From Haemaphysalis longicornis (lineage: Eukaryota > Arthropoda > Arachnida > Ixodida > Ixodidae), in the NCBI GenBank assembly GCA_013339765.2, contig CM023448.1, positions 27,604,551 to 27,668,550 on the forward strand: a stretch of 64,000 nucleotides of DNA, given 5' to 3'. Under the pieces are notes generated by a model. That model searched no databases. It had not been told where the DNA came from and saw only the letters and a list, made by a program, of their open reading frames with translations. A program made the translations under genes and the position numbers. Positions 63,096 through 64,000 of this stretch are shown here, piece after piece. Position 1 is the stretch's first letter, and every line of letters starts with the position of its first letter.

Positions 63096-63115
63096 ATTAC
63101 CCCCCCCCCCCCTTG
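63096..63115 (-). promoter_or_regulatory. possible polypurine tract (poly-G on minus strand)
   Basis: A run of about 12 G on the minus strand lies downstream of the integrase frame, where a Gypsy element would carry its polypurine tract. It could also be a simple homopolymer. Confidence 0.4.
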
Positions 63116-63168
63116 TAAGAGTGCATCGACCGTATGCTCAAAGAAAAAGACAGTCCGCATAAACAGGA

Positions 63169-64000
63169 TCAACAAAACACAAGAAAAAGTCTGTCATCTT
63201 GCGCAAAAACGTTTGAGGCGAAACACGTGGAGGGCTTCGGTTCCAGTGCGTCGTCGTGATGTGCCGGAATCACCATCGGGGATCTCTTGGTAGGTAAGTT
63301 GGCCAACCCTTCGAGAATCTGGTGGTGTCCGAAATACCATCGCAGAAGCTTCTCATTGACTCTGCGTCGTCGGATGGGTGTCCAAACCCGCACACGATAC
63401 ATAGGTGGTACTCGGCGTCTCGGCGTCGGAGGTTGTAGCAGCCAGTTTCCACCAGCTGCTTGTCCGTTATACAAACTCGAGCGAGCTCGCGGACCTCCTG
63501 AACACGTGGAAGGTATTCTTGGACGTCGGCGTTGAGGCCGTCGTCTACCACGTGCGGAAGCATGGCTTGAAGCATCGTAGTGGGCCATCTTTCCTAGACG
63601 AGCTCGAACGCTGTCATCTGCGTGGTTTCCTGGATATCTGTGTTGTACTAAAACGTCACATACTGGACGACCTCGTCCGAAGTCTTACGTTCAACGTCGA
63701 CGTATATAGACAACGTATCCGCGATCGTTTTGTTCAGAGGTTCGGTTAGTCAGTTCGTTTGAAGTTCGTACGCTGTCCTCGTTCGGTGATCCGTGTTGCT
63801 GTAGGGTATGATTGCTTGCATAAACTCCGCAGTGGAGGCCATTCCGCGGACCGCAATTAGGACTTCAGCGCCTCAATGTCGTAGGACAACTTGGTTTATG
63901 AAGAACTTCGGAACTTCTAGTGCAGTCCCCCTCGGAAGAGCGGCGGTCTCTGCGTAGCGCGTCATGTAGTCTGTCGTTCTGACAATCCACTTGTTCTTTT
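63169..64000 (-). pseudogene. Gypsy-type integrase, partial, runs off window
   Basis: Minus-strand reading from the window edge: KNKWIVRTTDYMTRYAETAA (about 63998-63940, first catalytic Asp region), a broken second-Asp segment, then LTEPLNKTIADTLSIYVDVE (about 63755-63690; the E of this block is the likely catalytic Glu), YVTF*YNTDIQETTQMTAFE (about 63660-63605, one stop), the open frame 63575-63270 (NADVQEYLPRVQEVRELARV), and finally VWTPIRRRRVNEKLLRWYFG in another frame (63588-63169), the conserved C-terminal segment. Stops and at least two frame changes make it non-functional. It is a different lineage from the copy at 24996-30253. The 5' two-thirds of the element lie outside the window. 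Confidence 0.85.

Overview
The window is eukaryotic, repeat-rich nuclear DNA. Almost every convincing coding signal is a broken transposable-element protein: non-LTR retrotransposon endonuclease, reverse transcriptase (RT) or RNase H, and Gypsy/Ty3-type gag, protease, RT, RNase H or integrase. There are no operons, ribosome binding sites, rRNA genes or CRISPR arrays. The mix of families (a tRNA-derived SINE with a (GATT)n-like tail resembling the Ruka family of ixodid ticks, Jockey-, CR1- and RTE-like LINEs, Gypsy elements) suggests an arthropod, most likely a hard (ixodid) tick. That assignment rests on recalled family resemblance, not on a search.

Layout. 0-14 kb: mostly unassigned sequence with a 433-bp foldback element flanked by 9-bp repeats (1348-1798), a full-length SINE with a 15-bp target duplication (5063-5303), an RTE-like LINE 3' end with a GAT tail (about 8525-9087) and a degenerate minus-strand LINE (about 12265-13815). 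14-23 kb: SINE pieces, then a plus-strand Jockey-like LINE (ORF1 zinc knuckles, endonuclease, RT) cut off at 18021 by a minus-strand LTR element with about 1.03-1.05-kb LTRs (18022-22993). 24.7-34.2 kb: a minus-strand CR1-like LINE whose 3' UTR is split by a plus-strand Gypsy element with 192/193-bp LTRs and a 4-bp ATAT duplication (24996-30253).

34-46 kb: two copies of a TG...CA, roughly 300-bp LTR-like repeat. The second copy carries a 619-bp insertion flanked by the 9-bp repeat TTAAAAAAT. This stretch also holds a near-perfect palindromic MITE (38029-38154), a decayed Gypsy integrase, further SINEs, and a plus-strand LINE that carries an RNase H domain (about 43880-45800). 46-56 kb: AT-rich and mostly unassigned. 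The only candidate host-gene piece is a 40-codon open stretch ending in a good splice-donor sequence (minus strand, 55497-55616). 56-64 kb: a tandem array of about 410-bp units containing tRNA-like promoter boxes, a roughly 73-bp minisatellite interrupted by a 5'-truncated LINE, a roughly 1.1-kb element with terminal inverted repeats (61533-62649), and a Gypsy integrase running off the end of the window.

The pieces do not form a pathway. They are a stratified record of insertions: Gypsy inside CR1, an LTR element inside Jockey, an unclassified element inside an LTR-like repeat, and a LINE inside a minisatellite. All of the recognised protein frames except the short terminal fragment at 58 kb carry stops or frameshifts, so no autonomous element appears intact. 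The best candidates for something undescribed are the foldback element with nested palindromes, the 619-bp insertion with its minisatellite, the TIR element at 61.5 kb, and the paired 20-7-20 hairpins at 6.2 and 46.8 kb.
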